DNA from: Calliopsis andreniformis
Lineage: Eukaryota; Arthropoda; Insecta; Hymenoptera; Andrenidae
Direction of reading: 5' to 3'
Length of the DNA stretch: 64,000 nucleotides
Assembly: GCF_051401765.1 (NCBI RefSeq)
Contig: NW_027480440.1
Coordinates: forward strand, 930,001-994,000
A program made the position numbers and the translations under genes. Below are positions 36,717 to 51,800 of the stretch, piece by piece; positions within the stretch are counted from its first letter, which is position 1; the number at the start of each line of letters is the position of its first letter. The notes under the pieces were generated by a model. It made no database searches. It was not told the DNA's origin and saw nothing but the letters and a program-made list of their open reading frames with translations.

Positions 36717-38960
36717 TTGTCAATCTTCCATCCTCAATCCTCAACCTTCAATCCTCAATCCTCAATCCTCAATCCTCAATGCTCAATCTTAATCTTCAAT
36801 CCTCAATACTCAATCTTCAATCCTCAATCCTCAATCCTCAATCCTCAATACTCAATCCTCAATCTTCAATCCTCAATACTCAATCTTCAAACCTCAATCC
36901 TCAATCCTCAACACTCAATCCTCAATCCTCAATCCTCAATTGTCAATCTTCCATCCTCAATACTCAATCTTCGATCCTCAATCCTCAATCCTCAATCCTC
37001 AATCCTCATTCTTCAATCCTCAATACCCTATCCTCAATCTTCAATCCTCAATCCTCAATCCTCAATCTTAATCTTCAATCCTCAATACTCAATCTTCAAT
37101 CCTCAATCCTCAATCCTCAATCCTCAATCCTCAATCCTCAATTCTCAATCCTCAATCCTCAGTCCTCAGTCCTCAAACCACAATCCCCAACCCTCAGCCA
37201 TCATCCTCAATCCTCAGTCCTCAATCCTCAGCCCTCCGTCCTCAAACCTCAATCCTCAGCTCTCAGACCTCATCCTCGATACTCAATCCTCAAACCTCAA
37301 TCCTCAATCCTCAATCCTCAATTGTCAATCTTCCATCCTCAATACTCAATCTTCAATCCTCAATCCTCAATCCTCAATCCTCAATCCTCATTCTTCAATC
37401 CTCAATACCCTATCCTCAATCTTCAATCCTCAATCCTCAATCCTCAATCCTCAATCCTCAATAGTCAATCCTCAATCTTCAACCCTGAGAGCCAAAGACT
37501 CAATCTTGAATACTCAATCCTCAATCCTCAAACTTCAATCCTCAATACTCAATCTTCAATCCTCAATCCTCAGTCCTCAATCCTCAATCCTCATTCTTCA
37601 ATCCTCAATACCCAATACTCAATCTTCAATCCTCAATCCTCAATCCTCAATTCTCAATCCTCAATCTTCAATCCTCAATCCTCAATCCTCAATTCTCAAT
37701 CCTCAATCCTCAATCCTCAGACTTCAAACATCAATACTCAACCCTCAGTCCTCGTCCTCAATCCACAACCCTCAATCCTCAATCCTCAATCTTCAATCAT
37801 TAATATTCAATCTTCAATCCACAATCCTCAATCCTCAATCCTCAATACTCAATCCTCAATCCTCAATCCTCAATCCTCAGTCCTCAAACCTCAATCCTGA
37901 ATCCTCAATCCTGAATCCTCAATCTTCAGCCCTGAGTCCTCAACAATCAGTTGTCAATCCCCAATCCTCAATAGAACGTCCTCAATTCACAGTTTTCAAT
38001 ACTCAATACTCAATCTGCAATCTTCAGATTTGTATACACAAACATCAATTCTCATCACTCAACCCTCAATACTCAGTCCACAATCCTCAATCTTCAATCG
38101 TCAATCCTCAATCCTCAGTCCTCAATCCTCAATCCTCAATCGTCAATCTTCCATCCTCAATACTCAATCTTCAATCCTCAATCCTCAATCCTCAATCCTC
38201 AATCCTCATTCTTCAATCATCAATACCCAATCGTCAATCTTCAATCCTCAATCCTCAATCCTCAATTCTCAATCCTCAATCCTCAATCCTCAACCCTCAA
38301 TTTTCAAACCTCAATAGTCAATCTTCCATCCTCAATCCTCATTCTTCAATCATCAATACCCAATCCTCAATCTTCCATCCTCAATCCTCAATCCTCTATC
38401 CTCAATCCTCAATACTCAATCCTCAATCTTCAATACTCAATACTCAATCTTCAAACCTCAATCCTCAATCCTCAACACTCAATCCTCAATCCTCAATCCT
38501 CAATTGTCAATCTTCCATCCTCAATACTCAATCTTCAATCCTCAATCCTCAATCCTCAATCCTCAATCCTCAATCCTCAATAGTCAATCCTCAACCTTCA
38601 ACCCTCAATCCTCAATCCTCAATCCTCAATTGTCAATCTTCCATCCTCAATACTCAATCTTCAATCCTCAATCCTCAATCCTCAATCCTCAATCCTCAAT
38701 CTTAATCTTCAATCCTCAATACTCAATCTTCAATCCTCAATCCTCAACCCTCAATCCTCAATACTCAATCCTCAATCTTCAATACTCAATACTCAATCTT
38801 CAAACCTCAATCCTCAATCCTCAACCCTCAATCCTCAATCCTCAATCCTCAATTGTCAATCTTCGATCCTCAATACTCAATCTTCAATCCTCAATCCTCA
38901 ATCCTCAATCCTCAATCCTCATTCTTCAATCCTCAATACCCTATCCTCAATCTTCAATCC
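36717..38960 (+). repeat. Clustered TTGTCAATCTTCC landmarks (local re-amplification)
   Basis: The 13-base landmark starts near 36.72, 36.94, 37.32, 38.50, 38.63 and 38.85 kb, far denser than elsewhere; outside this unit it is spaced by about 1 kb or more. Intervals of about 126 and 220 bases show repeated local duplication of a short piece. The same cluster is carried at 46.0-48.25 kb and 61.77-64.0 kb. The 38.85 kb copy reads TTCGATCC instead of TTCCATCC. Confidence 0.75.
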
Positions 38961-41959
38961 TCAATCCTCAATCCTCAATCCTCGATCCTCAATAGTCAAT
39001 CCTCAACCTTCAACCCTCAGTGCCAAATACTCAATCTTGAATACTCAATCCTCAATCCTCAAACTTCAATCCTCAATACTCAATCTTCAATCCTCAATCC
39101 TCAGTCCTCAATCCTCAAACCTCATTCTTCAATCCTCAATACCCAATCCTCAATCTTCAATCCTCAATCCTCAATCCTCAATTCTCAATCCTCAATCCTC
39201 AATCCTCAGACCTCAAACATCAATACTCAACCCTCAGTCCTCGTCCTCAATCCACAACCCTCAATCCTCAACCCTCAATCTTCAATTCTCAATCCTCAAT
39301 CCACAATCCTCAATCATCAATCCTCAGTCCTCAAACCTCAATCCTGAATCCTCAATCCTGAATCCTCAGTCTTCAGCCCTCAGTCCTCAACAATCAGTTA
39401 TCAATCATCAATCCTGAATAGAATATCATCAATACACAGTTTTCAATACTCAATACTCAATCTGCAATCTTCAAATCTCTATCCACAGTCATCAATTCTC
39501 ATCACTCAACCCTCTAACACTCAGTCCCCAATCCTCAATCTTCAATCCTCAATCCTCAATCCTCAACACTCAATCCTCAATCCTCAATTTTCAATCCTCA
39601 ATAATCAATCTTCAATCCTCAATCCTCAATCCTCAATTCTCAATCCGCAATCGTCAGTCTTCAATCCTCAATACTCAATCTTCAATCCTGAATCCTCAAT
39701 CCTCAATCCTCATTCTTCAATCCTCAATACCCAATCCTCAATCTTCGATCCTCAATCCTCAATCCTCAATTCTCAATGCTCATTCCTCAGTCCTCAGTCC
39801 TCAAACCTCAATCCTCAACCCTCAGCCCTCATCCTCAATCATCAATCCTCAATCCTCAATCCTCAATAGAATATCATCAATTCACAGTTTTCAATAATCA
39901 ATACTCAATCTGCAATCTTCAAATCTCTATTCACAAACATCAATTCTCATCACTCAACACTCAACACTCCGTCCCCAATCCTCAATCTTCATTCCTCAAT
40001 CCTCAATACTCAACCCTCAATCCTCAACCCTCAATTTTCAAACCTCAATAGTCAATCTTCCATTCTCAATCCTCATTCTTCAATCATCAATACCCAATCC
40101 TCAATCTTCAATCCTCAATCATCAATCCTCAATTCTCAATCCTCAATCCTCATTCCTCAGACCTCAAACATCAATACTCAACCCTCAGTCCTCGTCACCA
40201 ATCCACAACCCTCAATCCACAACCCTCAATCCTCAATCCTCAATCTTCAATCATTAATATTCAATCTTCAATCCACAATCCTCAATCCTCAATCCTCAAT
40301 ACTCAATCCTCAATCCTCAATCCTCAATCCTCAGTCCTCAAACCTCAATCCTGAATCCTCAATCCTGAATCCTCAATCTTCAGCCCTGAGTCCTCAACAA
40401 TCAGTTGTCAATCCTCAATCCTCAATAGAACGTCCTCAATTCACAGTTTTCAATACTCAATACTCAATCTGCAATCTTCAGATTTCTATACACAAACATC
40501 AATTCTCATCACTCAACCCTCAATACTCAGTCCACAATCCTCAATCTTCAATCGTCAATCCTCAATCCTCAGTCCTCAATCCTCAATCCTCAATCGTCAA
40601 TCTTCCATCCTCAATACTCAATCTTCAATCCTCAATCCTCATTCCTCAATCCTCAATCCTCAATCTTCAATCCTCAATACTCAATCTTCAATCCTCAATC
40701 CTCTATCCTCAACCCTGAATCCTCAATCCTCAATCCTCAATCGTCAATCTTCCATCCTCAATACTCAATCTTCAATCCTCAATCCTCAATCCTCAACCCT
40801 CAACCCTCAATCCTCATTCTTCAATCCTCAATACCCAATCCTCAATCTTCAATCCTCAATCCTCAATCCTCAATCCTCAATCCTCAATAGTCAATCCTCA
40901 ATCTTCAACTCTCAGTGCCAAATCCTCTGTCTTGAATACTCAATCCTCAATCCTCAAACTTCAATCCTCAATACTCAATCTTCAATCCTCAATCCTCAAT
41001 CCTCAATCCTCAATCCTCATTCTTCAATCATCAATACCCAATCCTCAATCTTCAATCCTCAATCCTCAATCCTCAATTCTCAATCCTCAATCCTCAATCC
41101 TCAAACCTCAAACATCAATACTCAACCCTCAGTCCTCGTCCTCAATCCACAACCCTCAATCCTCAACCCTCAATCTTCAATTCTCAATCCTCAGTCCACA
41201 ATCCTCAATCATCAATCCTCAGTCCTCAAACCTCAATCCTGAATCCTCAATCCTGAATCCTCAATCTTCAGCCCTCAGTCCTCAACAATCAGCTGTCAAT
41301 CCTCAATCCTCAATAGAATATCATCAATTCAAAGCTTTCAATACTCAATACTCAATCTGCAATCTTCAAATCTCTATCCACAATCATCAATTCTCATCAC
41401 TCAACCCTCAACGCTCAGTCCCCAATCCTCAATCTTCAATCCTCAATCCTCAAACCTCAATACTCAATCCTCAATCTTCAATCCTCAATACTCAACCTTC
41501 AATCCTCAATCCTCAACACTCAATCCTCAATCCTCAATCCTCAATCCTCAATCTTCAATCCTCAATACTCAATCTTCAATCCTCAATCCTCAATCCTCAA
41601 TCCTCAATCCTCATTCTTCAATCCTCAACACCCAGTCCTCAATCTTCAATCCGCAATCCTCAATCCTCAATTCTCAATCCTCAATCCACAATCCTCAGAC
41701 CTCAAACATCAATACTCAACCCTCAGTCCTCGTCCTCAATCCACAACACACAATCCTCAATCCTCAATCTTCAATCATCAATATTCAATCTTCAGTCCTC
41801 AATCCTCAATCCTCAATCCTCAATCCTCAATCCTCAATGTTCAATCCGCAATACGCAATCCTCAATCTTCAATACTCAATCCTCAATCCTTAATCCTCAA
41901 TCCTCAATCATCAATCCTCAATCTTCAATACTCAATCGTCAATCCTCAATCCTCAATCC

Positions 41960-42620
41960 TCAATACCCAACCATCAATCCTCAATTCCCAATACTCAATA
42001 GAATATCCTGAATTCTCAGGATTCAATACTCAAACCTCAATCCTCAACCCTCAGCCCTCATCCTCCATCCTCAATCCTCAATCCTCAATCCTCAATCTTC
42101 AACCCTCAATACTCAATCTTCAATCCTCAATCCTCAATCCTCAATCCTCAATCCTCCATCCTCAATATTCAACACAGAACCCTCAACCATCAATCCTCAA
42201 TACTCAACCATCAATCCTCAATTCTCAATACTCAATAGAGTATCCTGAATTCTCATGGTTCAATACTCAATCCACAATTTTCAATAATCAAAACTCAATC
42301 CTCAAACATCAATTCTCAACACTCAATCCTCAACACTCAGTCCTCTCTCTTCAACCCTCCATCCTCAATCCTCAATCCTCAATCGCCAATCCTCAACTTT
42401 CAATCCTCAACCCTCAATCCTCAGTCCTCAAACCTCAATCACGAATCCTCAATCCTGAATCCTCAATCTTCAGCGATCAGTCCTCAACAATCAATTGTCA
42501 ATCCTCAATCCTCAATAGAATATCCTCAATTCACTGTTTCCAATACTCAATCCCCATTCTTCAATCTTCAAATCTCAATCCACAAACATCAATTCTCATC
42601 ACTCAGCCCTCAACGCTCAG
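41960..42620 (+). repeat. II-III-I island cassette, copy 5
   Basis: Type II (near 42.02 kb), type III (near 42.25 kb) and type I (near 42.53 kb) have standard spacing. A private change, CAGCGATCAGTCC instead of CAGCCCTCAGTCC near 42.47 kb, is shared only with the 51.8 and 55.5 kb copies. All three therefore derive from this lineage through the 9.29-kb and 3.73-kb duplications. Confidence 0.85.
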
Positions 42621-42897
42621 TCCTGAATCGTCAATCCTCAATCCCCAATCCTCAATCTTCAATCCTCAATCCTCAATCCTCAATCCTCAATCCTCAATCT
42701 TCAATCCTCAATACTCAATATTCAATCCTCAATCCTCAATCCTCAATCCTCAATCCTCAATCCTCAATCCTCAGCCTTCAAACCTCAATCCTCAACCCTC
42801 AGCCCTCATCCTCAATCCTCAATCCTCAATCCTAAATCCTCAATCTTCAATCCTCAATCCTCAATCCTCAATCCTCAATCCTCAATCCTCAATACTC

Positions 42898-45800
42898 AAT
42901 CCTCAATCCTCAATCTTCGATCCTCAGTACTCAATATTCAATCCTCAATCCTCAATCCTCAATTCTCAATCCTCAATCCTCAGTCCTCAGTCCTCATACC
43001 TCAATTCTCAACCCTCAGCCCTCATCCTCAATCCTCAATTCTCAATCCTAAATCCTCAATCTTCCATCCTCAATACTCAATCCTCAATCCTCAATCCCCT
43101 GTCCTCAAACCTCAATTCTGAATCCTCAATCCTGAATCCTCAATCTTCAGCCCTCAGTCCTCAACAATCAGTTGTCAATCCTCAATCCTCAATAGACTAT
43201 CCTCAATTCACAGTTTTCTATACTCAATACTCAAACTGCAATCTTCAAATCTCTATTCACAAACATCAATTCTCATCACTCAACTCTCAACACTCCGTCC
43301 CCAATCCTCAAACTTCAATCCTCAATCCTCAATCCTCAACCCTCAATCCTCAATCCTCAATTTTCAAACCTCAATAATCAATCTTCAATCCTCAATCATC
43401 AATCCTCAATCCTCAATCGTCAGACTTCAATCCTCAATACTCAATCTTCAATCCTGAATCCTCAATCCTCAATCCTCAATCCTCAATCCTCATTCTTCAA
43501 TCCTGAATACCCATTCCTCAATCTTCAATCCTCAATCCTCAATCCTCAATTCTCAACCCTCAATCCTCAGTCCTCAGTCCTCGAACCACAAACCTCAACC
43601 CTCAGCCCTCATCCTCAATCCTCAACCCTCAACCCTCAGTCCTCCGTCCTCAAACCTCAATCCTCAGCCCTCAGACCTCATCCTCGATCCTCAATCCTCA
43701 ATCCTCAATCCTCAATATTCAATCCTCAATACTCAATATTCAATCCTCAATCCTCAGTCCTCAAGCCTCAATTCTGAATCCTGAATACTAAACCTTCAAT
43801 CCTCAATCCTCAGTCCTGAATACTCTACCATCAATCTTCAAACCTCAATCCCCAATGCTCAATCCTCAATCCTCATTCTTCAATCCTCAATACCCAATCC
43901 TCAATCTTCAATCCTCTATCCTCAATGCTCAATTCTCAATCCTCAATCCTCAAACCTCAATCTTCAATCCTCAATACTCGATATTCAATCCTCAATCCTC
44001 AATCCTCAGTCATTAATCCTCAATCCTCAATCCTCAATCTTCAATCCTCAATAATCAATCTCCAATACTAGATCCTCAATCCCCAATCCTCAATCCTTAA
44101 TCCTCAATCTTGAATTCTCAATCCCCAGTCCTCAATCTTCAATCCTCAATGCTCAATCCTCAATCCTCAATCCTCAGTCCTCAATCCTCAATCCTCAGTC
44201 CTCAATCCTCAAACCTCAACCGTCAGTCCTCGTCCTCAAACCTCAACGCTCAATCCTCCATCCTCAATCTTCATTCATCAATACTCAATCTTCAATCCTC
44301 AATCCTCAATTCTCAATCCTAAATCCTCAATCTTCCATCCTCAATACTTAATCCTCAATCCTCAATCCCCTGTCCTCAAACCTCAATTCTGAATCCTCAA
44401 TCCTGAATCCTCAATCTTCAGCCCTCAGTCCTCAACAATCAGTTGTCAATCCTCAATCCTCAATAGAATATCCTCAATTCACAGTCTTCTATACTCAATA
44501 CTCAACCTGCAATCTTCAGATCTCTATCCACAAACATCAATTCTCATCACTCAACCCTCAATGCTCAGTCCCCAATCCTCAATCTTCAATCCTCAATCCT
44601 CAATCCTCAATCCTCAATCCTCAATCTTAATCTTCAATCCTCAATACTCAATCTTCAATCCTCAATCCTCAATCCTCAATCCTCAATACTCAATCCTCAA
44701 TCTTCAATCCTCAATACTCAATCTTCAAACCTCAATCCTCAATCCTCAACACTCAATCCTCAATCCTCAATGCTCAATTGTCAATCTTCCATCCTCAATA
44801 CTCAATCTTCAATCCTCAATCCTCAATCCTCAATCCTCAATCCTCATTCTTCAATCCTCAATACCCTATCCTCAATCTTCAATCCTCAATCCTCAATCCT
44901 CAATCCTCGATCCTCAATAGTCAATCCTCAACCTTCAACCCTCAGTGCCAAATACTCAATCTTGAATACTCAATCCTCAATCCTCAAACTTCAATCCTCA
45001 ATACTCAATCTTCAATCCTCAATCCTCAGTCCTCAATCCTCAAACCTCATTCTTCAATCCTCAATACCCAATCCTCAATCTTCAATCCTCAATCCTCAAT
45101 CCTCAATTCTCAATCCTCAATCCTCAATCCTCAGACCTCAAACATCAATACTCAACCCTCAGTCCTCGTCCTCAATCCACAACCCTCAATCCTCAACCCT
45201 CAATCTTCAATTCTCAATCCTCAATCCACAATCCTCAATCATCAATCCTCAGTCCTCAAACCTCAATCCTGAATCCTCAATCCTGAATCCTCAGTCTTCA
45301 GCCCTCAGTCCTCAACAATCAGTTATCAATCATGAATCCTGAATAGAATATCATCAATACACAGATTTCAATACTCAATACTCAATCTGCAATCTTCAAA
45401 TCTCTATCCACATTCATCAATTCTCATCACTCAACCCTCTAACACTCAGTCTCCAATCCTCAATCTTCAACCCTCAATCCTCAATCCTCAACACTCAATC
45501 CTCAATCCTCAATTTTCAATCCTCAATAATCAATCTTCAATCCTCAATCCTCAATCCTCAATTTTCAATCCTCAATAATCAATCTTCAATCCTCAATCCT
45601 CAATCCTCAATTCTCAATCCGCAATCGTCAGTCTTCAATCCTCAATCCTCAGTCCTCAATCCTCAAACCTCATTCTTCAATCCTCAATACCCAATCCTCA
45701 ATCTTCAATCCTCAATCCTCAATCCTCAATTCTCAATCCTCAATCCTCAATCCTCAGACCTCAAACATCAATACTCAACCCTCAGTCCTCGTCCTCAATC

Positions 45801-48800
45801 CACAACCCTCAATCCTCAACCCTCAATCTTCAATTCTCAATCCTCAATCCACAATCCTCAATCATCAATCCTCAGTCCTCAAACCTCAATCCTGAATCCT
45901 CAATCCTGAATCCTCAGTCTTCAGCCCTCAGTCCTCAACAATCAGTTATCAATCATCAATCCTGAATAGAATATCATCAATACACAGCTTTCAATCCTCA
46001 ATCCTCAATTGTCAATCTTCCATCCTCAATCCTCAACCTTCAATCCTCAATCCTCAATCCTCAATCCTCAATGCTCAATCTTAATCTTCAATCCTCAATA
46101 CTCAATCTTCAATCCTCAATCCTCAATCCTCAATCCTCAATACTCAATCCTCAATCTTCAATCCTCAATACTCAATCTTCAAACCTCAATCCTCAATCCT
46201 CAACACTCAATCCTCAATCCTCAATCCTCAATTGTCAATCTTCCATCCTCAATACTCAATCTTCGATCCTCAATCCTCAATCCTCAATCCTCAATCCTCA
46301 TTCTTCAATCCTCAATACCCTATCCTCAATCTTCAATCCTCAATCCTCAATCCTCAATCTTAATCTTCAATCCTCAATACTCAATCTTCAATCCTCAATC
46401 CTCAATCCTCAATCCTCAATCCTCAATCCTCAATTCTCAATCCTCAATCCTCAGTCCTCAGTCCTCAAACCACAATCCCCAACCCTCAGCCATCATCCTC
46501 AATCCTCAGTCCTCAATCCTCAGCCCTCCGTCCTCAAACCTCAATCCTCAGCTCTCAGACCTCATCCTCGATCCTCAATCCTCAACCCTCAATCCTCAAT
46601 CCTCAATCCTCAATTGTCAATCTTCCATCCTCAATACTCAATCTTCAATCCTCAATCCTCAATCCTCAATCCTCAATCCTCATTCTTCAATCCTCAATAC
46701 CCTATCCTCAATCTTCAATCCTCAATCCTCAATCCTCAATCCTCAATCCTCAATAGTCAATCCTCAATCTTCAACCCTGAGAGCCAAAGACTCAATCTTG
46801 AATACTCAATCCTCAATCCTCAAACTTCAATCCTCAATACTCAATCTTCAATCCTCAATCCTCAGTCCTCAATCCTCAATCCTCATTCTTCAATCCTCAA
46901 TACCCAATACTCAATCTTCAATCCTCAATCCTCAATCCTCAATTCTCAATCCTCAATCTTCAATCCTCAATCCTCAATCCTCAATTCTCAATCCTCAATC
47001 CTCAATCCTCAGACTTCAAACATCAATACTCAACCCTCAGTCCTCGTCCTCAATCCACAACCCTCAATCCTCAATCCTCAATCTTCAATCATTAATATTC
47101 AATCTTCAATCCACAATCCTCAATCCTCAATCCTCAATACTCAATCCTCAATCCTCAATCCTCAATCCTCAGTCCTCAAACCTCAATCCTGAATCCTCAA
47201 TCCTGAATCCTCAATCTTCAGCCCTGAGTCCTCAACAATCAGTTGTCAATCCCCAATCCTCAATAGAACGTCCTCAATTCACAGTTTTCAATACTCAATA
47301 CTCAATCTGCAATCTTCAGATTTGTATACACAAACATCAATTCTCATCACTCAACCCTCAATACTCAGTCCACAATCCTCAATCTTCAATCGTCAATCCT
47401 CAATCCTCAGTCCTCAATCCTCAATCCTCAATGGTCAATCTTCCATCCTCAATACTCAATCTTCAATCCTCAATCCTCAATCCTCAATCCTCAATCCTCA
47501 TTCTTCAATCATCAATACCCAATCGTCAATCTTCAATCCTCAATCCTCAATCCTCAATTCTCAATCCTCAATCCTCAATCCTCAACCCTCAATTTTCAAA
47601 CCTCAATAGTCAATCTTCCATCCTCAATCCTCATTCTTCAATCATCAATACCCAATCCTCAATCTTCCATCCTCAATCCTCAATCCTCTATCCTCAATCC
47701 TCAATACTCAATCCTCAATCTTCAATACTCAATACTCAATCTTCAAACCTCAATCCTCAATCCTCAACCCTCAATCCTCAATCCTCAATCCTCAATTGTC
47801 AATCTTCCATCCTCAATACTCAATCTTCAATCCTCAATCCTCAATCCTCAATCCTCAATCCTCAATCCTCAATAGTCAATCCTCAACCTTCAACCCTCAA
47901 TCCTCAATCCTCAATCCTCAATTGTCAATCTTCCATCCTCAATACTCAATCTTCAATCCTCAATCCTCAATCCTCAATCCTCAATCCTCAATCTTAATCT
48001 TCAATCCTCAATACTCAATCTTCAATCCTCAATCCTCAACCCTCAATCCTCAATACTCAATCCTCAATCTTCAATACTCAATACTCAATCTTCAAACCTC
48101 AATCCTCAATCCTCAACCCTCAATCCTCAATCCTCAATCCTCAATTGTCAATCTTCGATCCTCAATACTCAATCTTCAATCCTCAATCCTCAATCCTCAA
48201 TCCTCAATCCTCATTCTTCAATCCTCAATACCCTATCCTCAATCTTCAATCCTCAATCCTCAATCCTCAATCCTCGATCCTCAATAGTCAATCCTCAACC
48301 TTCAACCCTCAGTGCCAAATACTCAATCTTGAATACTCAATCCTCAATCCTCAAACTTCAATCCTCAATACTCAATCTTCAATCCTCAATCCTCAGTCCT
48401 CAATCCTCAAACCTCATTCTTCAATCCTCAATACCCAATCCTCAATCTTCAATCCTCAATCCTCAATCCTCAATTCTCAATCCTCAATCCTCAATCCTCA
48501 GACCTCAAACATCAATACTCAACCCTCAGTCCTCGTCCTCAATCCACAACCCTCAATCCTCAACCCTCAATCTTCAATTCTCAATCCTCAATCCACAATC
48601 CTCAATCATCAATCCTCAGTCCTCAAACCTCAATCCTGAATCCTCAATCCTGAATCCTCAGTCTTCAGCCCTCAGTCCTCAACAATCAGTTATCAATCAT
48701 CAATCCTGAATAGAATATCATCAATACACAGTTTTCAATACTCAATACTCAATCTGCAATCTTCAAATCTCTATCCACAGTCATCAATTCTCATCACTCA

Positions 48801-51800
48801 ACCCTCTAACACTCAGTCCCCAATCCTCAATCTTCAATCCTCAATCCTCAATCCTCAACACTCAATCCTCAATCCTCAATTTTCAATCCTCAATAATCAA
48901 TCTTCAATCCTGAATCCTCAATCCTCAATTCTCAATCCGCAATCGTCAGTCTTCAATCCTCAATACTCAATCTTCAATCCTGAATCCTCAATCCTCAATC
49001 CTCAATCCTGATTCTTCAATCCTCAATACCCAATCCTCAATCTTCGATCCTCAATCCTCAATCCTCAATTCTCAATGCTCATTCCTCAGTCCTCAGTCCT
49101 CAAACCTCAATCCTCAACCCTCAGCCCTCATCCTCAATCATCAATCCTCAATCCTCAATCCTCAATAGAATATCATCAATTCACAGTTTTCAATAATCAA
49201 TACTCAATCTGCAATCTTCAAATCTCTATTCACAAACATCAATTCTCATCACTCAACACTCAACACTCCGTCCCCAATCCTCAATCTTCATTCCTCAATC
49301 CTCAATACTCAACCCTCAATCCTCAACCCTCAATTTTCAAACCTCAATAGTCAATCTTCCATCCTCAATCCTCATTCTTCAATCATCAATACCCAATCCT
49401 CAATCTTCAATCCTCAGTCATCAATCCTCAATTCTCAATCCTCAATCCTCATTCCTCAGACCTCAAACATCAATACTCAACCCTCAGTCCTCGTCACCAA
49501 TCCACAACCCTCAATCCACAACCCTCAATCCTCAATCCTCAATCTTCAATCATTAATATTCAATCTTCAATCCACAATCCTCAATCCTCAATCCTCAATA
49601 CTCAATCCTCAATCCTCAATCCTCAATCCTCAGTCCTCAAACCTCAATCCTGAATCCTCAATCCTGAATCCTCAATCTTCAGCCCTGAGTCCTCAACAAT
49701 CAGTTGTCAATCCTCAATCCTCAATAGAACGTCCTCAATTCACAGTTTTCAATACTCAATACTCAATCTGCAATCTTCAGATTTCTATACACAAACATCA
49801 ATTCTCATCACTCAACCCTCAATACTCAGTCCACAATCCTCAATCTTCAATCGTCAATCCTCAATCCTCAGTCCTCAATCCTCAATCCTCAATCGTCAAT
49901 CTTCCATCCTCAATACTCAATCTTCAATCCTCAATCCTCATTCCTCAATCCTCAATCCTCAATCTTCAATCCTCAATACTCAATCTTCAATCCTCAATCC
50001 TCTATCCTCAACCCTGAATCCTCAATCCTCAATCCTCAATCGTCAATCTTCCATCCTCAATACTCAATCTTCAATCCTCAATCCTCAATCCTCAACCCTC
50101 AACCCTCAATCCTCATTCTTCAATCCTCAATACCCAATCCTCAATCTTCAATCCTCAATCCTCAATCCTCAATCCTCAATCCTCAATAGTCAATCCTCAA
50201 TCTTCAACTCTCAGTGCCAAATCCTCTGTCTTGAATACTCAATCCTCAATCCTCAAACTTCAATCCTCAATACTCAATCTTCAATCCTCAATCCTCAATC
50301 CTCAATCCTCAATCCTCATTCTTCAATAATCAATACCCAATCCTCAATCTTCAATCCTCAATCCTCAATCCTCAATTCTCAATCCTCAATCCTCAATCCT
50401 CAAACCTCAAACATCAATACTCAACCCTCAGTCCTCGTCCTCAATCCACAACCCTCAATCCTCAACCCTCAATCTTCAATTCTCAATCCTCAGTCCACAA
50501 TCCTCAATCATCAATCCTCAGTCCTCAAACCTCAATCCTGAATCCTCAATCCTGAATCCTCAATCTTCAGCCCTCAGTCCTCAACAATCAGCTGTCAATC
50601 CTCAATCCTCAATAGAATATCATCAATTCAAAGCTTTCAATACTCAATACTCAATCTGCAATCTTCAAATCTCTATCCACAATCATCAATTCTCATCACT
50701 CAACCCTCAACGCTCAGTCCCCAATCCTCAATCTTCAATCCTCAATCCTCAAACCTCAATACTCAATCCTCAATCTTCAATCCTCAATACTCAACCTTCA
50801 ATCCTCAATCCTCAACACTCAATCCTCAATCCTCAATCCTCAATCCTCAATCTTCAATCCTCAATACTCAATCTTCAATCCTCAATCCTCAATCCTCAAT
50901 CCTCAATCCTCATTCTTCAATCCTCAACACCCAGTCCTCAATCTTCAATCCGCAATCCTCAATCCTCAATTCTCAATCCTCAATCCACAATCCTCAGACC
51001 TCAAACATCAATACTCAACCCTCAGTCCTCGTCCTCAATCCACAACACACAATCCTCAATCCTCAATCTTCAATCATCAATATTCAATCTTCAGTCCTCA
51101 ATCCTCAATCCTCAATCCTCAATCCTCAATCCTCAATGTTCAATCCGCAATACGCAATCCTCAATCTTCAATACTCAATCCTCAATCCTTAATCCTCAAT
51201 CCTCAATCATCAATCCTCAATCTTCAATACTCAATCGTCAATCCTCAATCCTCAATCCTCAATACCCAACCATCAATCCTCAATTCCCAATACTCAATAG
51301 AATATCCTGAATTCTCAGGATTCAATACTCAAACCTCAATCCTCAACCCTCAGCCCTCATCCTCCATCCTCAATCCTCAATCCTCAATCCTCAATCTTCA
51401 ACCCTCAATACTCAATCTTCAATCCTCAATCCTCAATCCTCAATCCTCAATCCTCCATCCTCAATATTCAACACAGAACCCTCAACCATCAATCCTCAAT
51501 ACTCAACCATCAATCCTCAATTCTCAATACTCAATAGAGTATCCTGAATTCTCATGGTTCAATACTCAATCCACAATTTTCAATAATCAAAACTCAATCC
51601 TCAAACATCAATTCTCAACACTCAATCCTCAACACTCAGTCCTCTCTCTTCAATCCTCCATCCTCAATCCTCAATCCTCAATCGCCAATCCTCAACTTTC
51701 AATCCTCAACCCTCAATCCTCAGTCCTCAAACCTCAATCACGAATCCTCAATCCTGAATCCTCAATCTTCAGCGATCAGTCCTCAACAATCAATTGTCAA

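Larger units (their letters stand above)
33606..42897 (+). repeat. 9.29-kb higher-order repeat, tandem copy 1
   Basis: Landmarks here recur 9,292 bases downstream: 34818 to 44110, 35486 to 44778, 36717 to 46009 and 38853 to 48145. The left junction is visible: CAATACTCAATCC followed by one canonical-type unit and CAATCTTCGATCC near 33.61 kb, against one extra heptamer at 42.90 kb. By-eye differences are few, for example CTGAAGACT versus CTGAATACT (34.49/43.78 kb) and ATACTCAATCC versus ATCCTCAATCC (37.28/46.57 kb). The unit holds about nine type I islands, a 623-bp pair, a cluster of TTGTCAATCTTCC landmarks and a full cassette near 42.0 kb. Confidence 0.9.

Noticed and set aside
36717..38705. 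A 662-codon + strand open frame (also at 46009-47997 and 61771-63759)
   Set aside because: It is only the satellite read in one frame. It consists of NPQSSIL-like repeats, begins at a TTG rather than a convincing start, overlaps equally open frames, and ends where a variant heptamer happens to create a stop. No domain, signal or promoter is visible.
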